Shown here: positions 5,664-6,604 of the stretch, in pieces
Layout of the letters: each line of letters opens with the position of its first letter
How positions within the stretch are numbered: position 1 is the stretch's first letter
Assembly (NCBI GenBank): GCA_003228415.1
Contig: QIDL01000407.1
Coordinates: forward strand, 1-6,604
Length of the DNA: 6,604 nt
Direction of reading: 5' to 3'
DNA from: Gammaproteobacteria bacterium
GTDB taxonomy: Bacteria > Pseudomonadota > Gammaproteobacteria > Pseudomonadales > Azotimanducaceae
Translations under genes and position numbers: made by a program
Notes under the pieces: generated by a model
Seen by the model: the letters and a program-made list of their open reading frames with translations, nothing else
Told to the model about the DNA's origin: nothing
The model's database searches: none

Positions 5664-6604
5664 CGAACCCCACAGCAGCCGTCATCGGTTCCGGCTTTGG
5701 CGGCCTGGCGTTGGCGATTCGCCTGCAGTCTGCCGGATTCCAGACGACGATCTTCGAACAGCGGGATAAGCCCGGTGGCAGGGCCTATGTTTACGAAGAT
5801 CAGGGCTTCACCTTCGACGCCGGACCCACGGTCATTACCGACCCGGACTGCCTGAGGGAGCTGTTTGCCTTGACCGGGCGCAAGCTCGAAGATTATGTGG
5901 AGCTGTTGCCGATACGCCCTTTTTATCGACTCTGCTGGGAGGACGGGTACGTATTCGAGTACAGCAATGATGTGGCCGAGAACAGCCAGCAGATACAGGC
6001 TAAGAATCCGCAAGACGTCGAAGGCTATCGCCGTTTTCTGGCTTATTCCGAGGAGGTCCTGAAAGAGGGCTACGTGAAACTGGGTACCACACCGTTCCTG
6101 AATTTCGGCGACATGATAAAAGCAGCGCCACAATTGGTGCGGCTGCAAAGCTATCGCAGCGTCTACAGCATGGTCTCGAAGTACATCAAGGATGAGCAAC
6201 TCAGACAGGCATTCAGCTTCCATACGCTGCTGGTCGGGGGTAATCCTTTCAATACGTCGTCTATCTACACGCTCATTCATTCCCTGGAGAAGCGTTGGGG
6301 AGTCTGGTTTCCCAAGGGTGGGACCCATGCGCTGGTCAGAGGGCTGGTGAAGCTTTTCGAAGATATAGGCGGTGACATCAGACTTGCCGAACCGGTAGCG
6401 GAGATCCTGACCGACGGCGATCGGGTGACCGGTATCCGCACCCAGAGTGGCTGGCAGGGTGGTTTCGACGCGGTGGCCAGTAACGCCGATGTGGTTTCCA
6501 CCTACGAGAAACTGCTCGGCCAGACACCCCGCGGCCGGCAAGGCGCCAGGGCCATGAAACGTCGGTCTTTCAGCACATCTCTGTTCGTTACCTATTTTGG
6601 CGTG
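5660..6604 (+). CDS. crtI: Phytoene desaturase (CrtI type), N-terminal 315 residues, cut by the window end
   Basis: CrtI is a membrane-associated FAD enzyme that desaturates phytoene stepwise, in most bacteria four times, to lycopene, the substrate of the cyclase encoded just before it. The Rossmann motif VIGSGFGG (residues 8-15) is followed by FEQRDKPGGRAYVYEDQGF (32-50) and FDAGPTVITDP (52-62), both hallmarks of CrtI. Further on are LLPIRPFYRL, FSFHTLLVGGNPF, SIYTLIHSLEKRWGVWFPKGG and the SNAD motif. The frame is open to the last base, where it reads VTYFGV; full-length CrtI is about 490-510 residues, so roughly 60% is here and the C-terminal FAD/substrate region lies outside. It starts with TTG overlapping the crtY stop (TTGA). 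Whether it makes three, four or more desaturations cannot be read from this part. Confidence 0.94.
   Translation, partial: MTNPTAAVIGSGFGGLALAIRLQSAGFQTTIFEQRDKPGGRAYVYEDQGFTFDAGPTVITDPDCLRELFALTGRKLEDYVELLPIRPFYRLCWEDGYVFEYSNDVAENSQQIQAKNPQDVEGYRRFLAYSEEVLKEGYVKLGTTPFLNFGDMIKAAPQLVRLQSYRSVYSMVSKYIKDEQLRQAFSFHTLLVGGNPFNTSSIYTLIHSLEKRWGVWFPKGGTHALVRGLVKLFEDIGGDIRLAEPVAEILTDGDRVTGIRTQSGWQGGFDAVASNADVVSTYEKLLGQTPRGRQGARAMKRRSFSTSLFVTYFGV

Noticed and set aside
5639..6541. 300-codon open frame on the - strand
   Set aside because: It lies opposite crtI, which has strong CrtI motifs in every part; the antisense product has no family-like pattern.

Overview
The window (about 60% G+C by eye) is compact, gene-dense bacterial chromosome. 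It carries the start of a C40 carotenoid operon (crtY-crtI) divergent from a pair of membrane and envelope genes. A CrtY-type lycopene cyclase, a CrtI-type desaturase and a long AsmA-family envelope protein point to a Gram-negative proteobacterium. A carotenoid-making gammaproteobacterium is the best guess, but the order cannot be fixed from the sequence alone.

Layout. Positions 2-169 (+) are the 3' end of a gene resembling the pyridoxamine-5'-phosphate-oxidase-like FMN-binding family. It converges, with a 7-base gap, on a large minus-strand gene (177-3557) for an AsmA-family protein of 1126 residues. Upstream of that on the same strand, after a 61-base gap holding an inverted repeat, is a membrane di-iron hydroxylase of the sterol desaturase/fatty acid hydroxylase superfamily (3619 to about 4407). 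A short divergent region (about 4408-4493) separates it from crtY (4494-5663, +), which overlaps crtI (from 5660, +) in a TTGA stop/start junction. crtI runs off the window after 315 codons. There is no gene-free stretch above 300 bases, and I see no RNA gene, mobile element or CRISPR array.

How the genes work together. CrtI desaturates phytoene to lycopene and CrtY closes the end rings to give gamma- and then beta-carotene, so the + strand operon should make a cyclic carotenoid. The geranylgeranyl-diphosphate and phytoene synthase genes (crtE, crtB) are not in the window and may lie downstream. The divergent hydroxylase could modify the carotenoid or a membrane lipid; it is neither a typical CrtZ nor a CrtW. 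The AsmA-family protein, probably anchored in the inner membrane and mostly periplasmic, may handle lipid traffic to the outer membrane. Its central part is a regular array of about nine units of roughly 70 residues, the most striking structure in the window.

No wholly new system is evident. The points most worth following are the repeat architecture of the AsmA protein and the pairing of an uncharacterised hydroxylase plus a putative lipid-transfer protein with a carotenoid operon.
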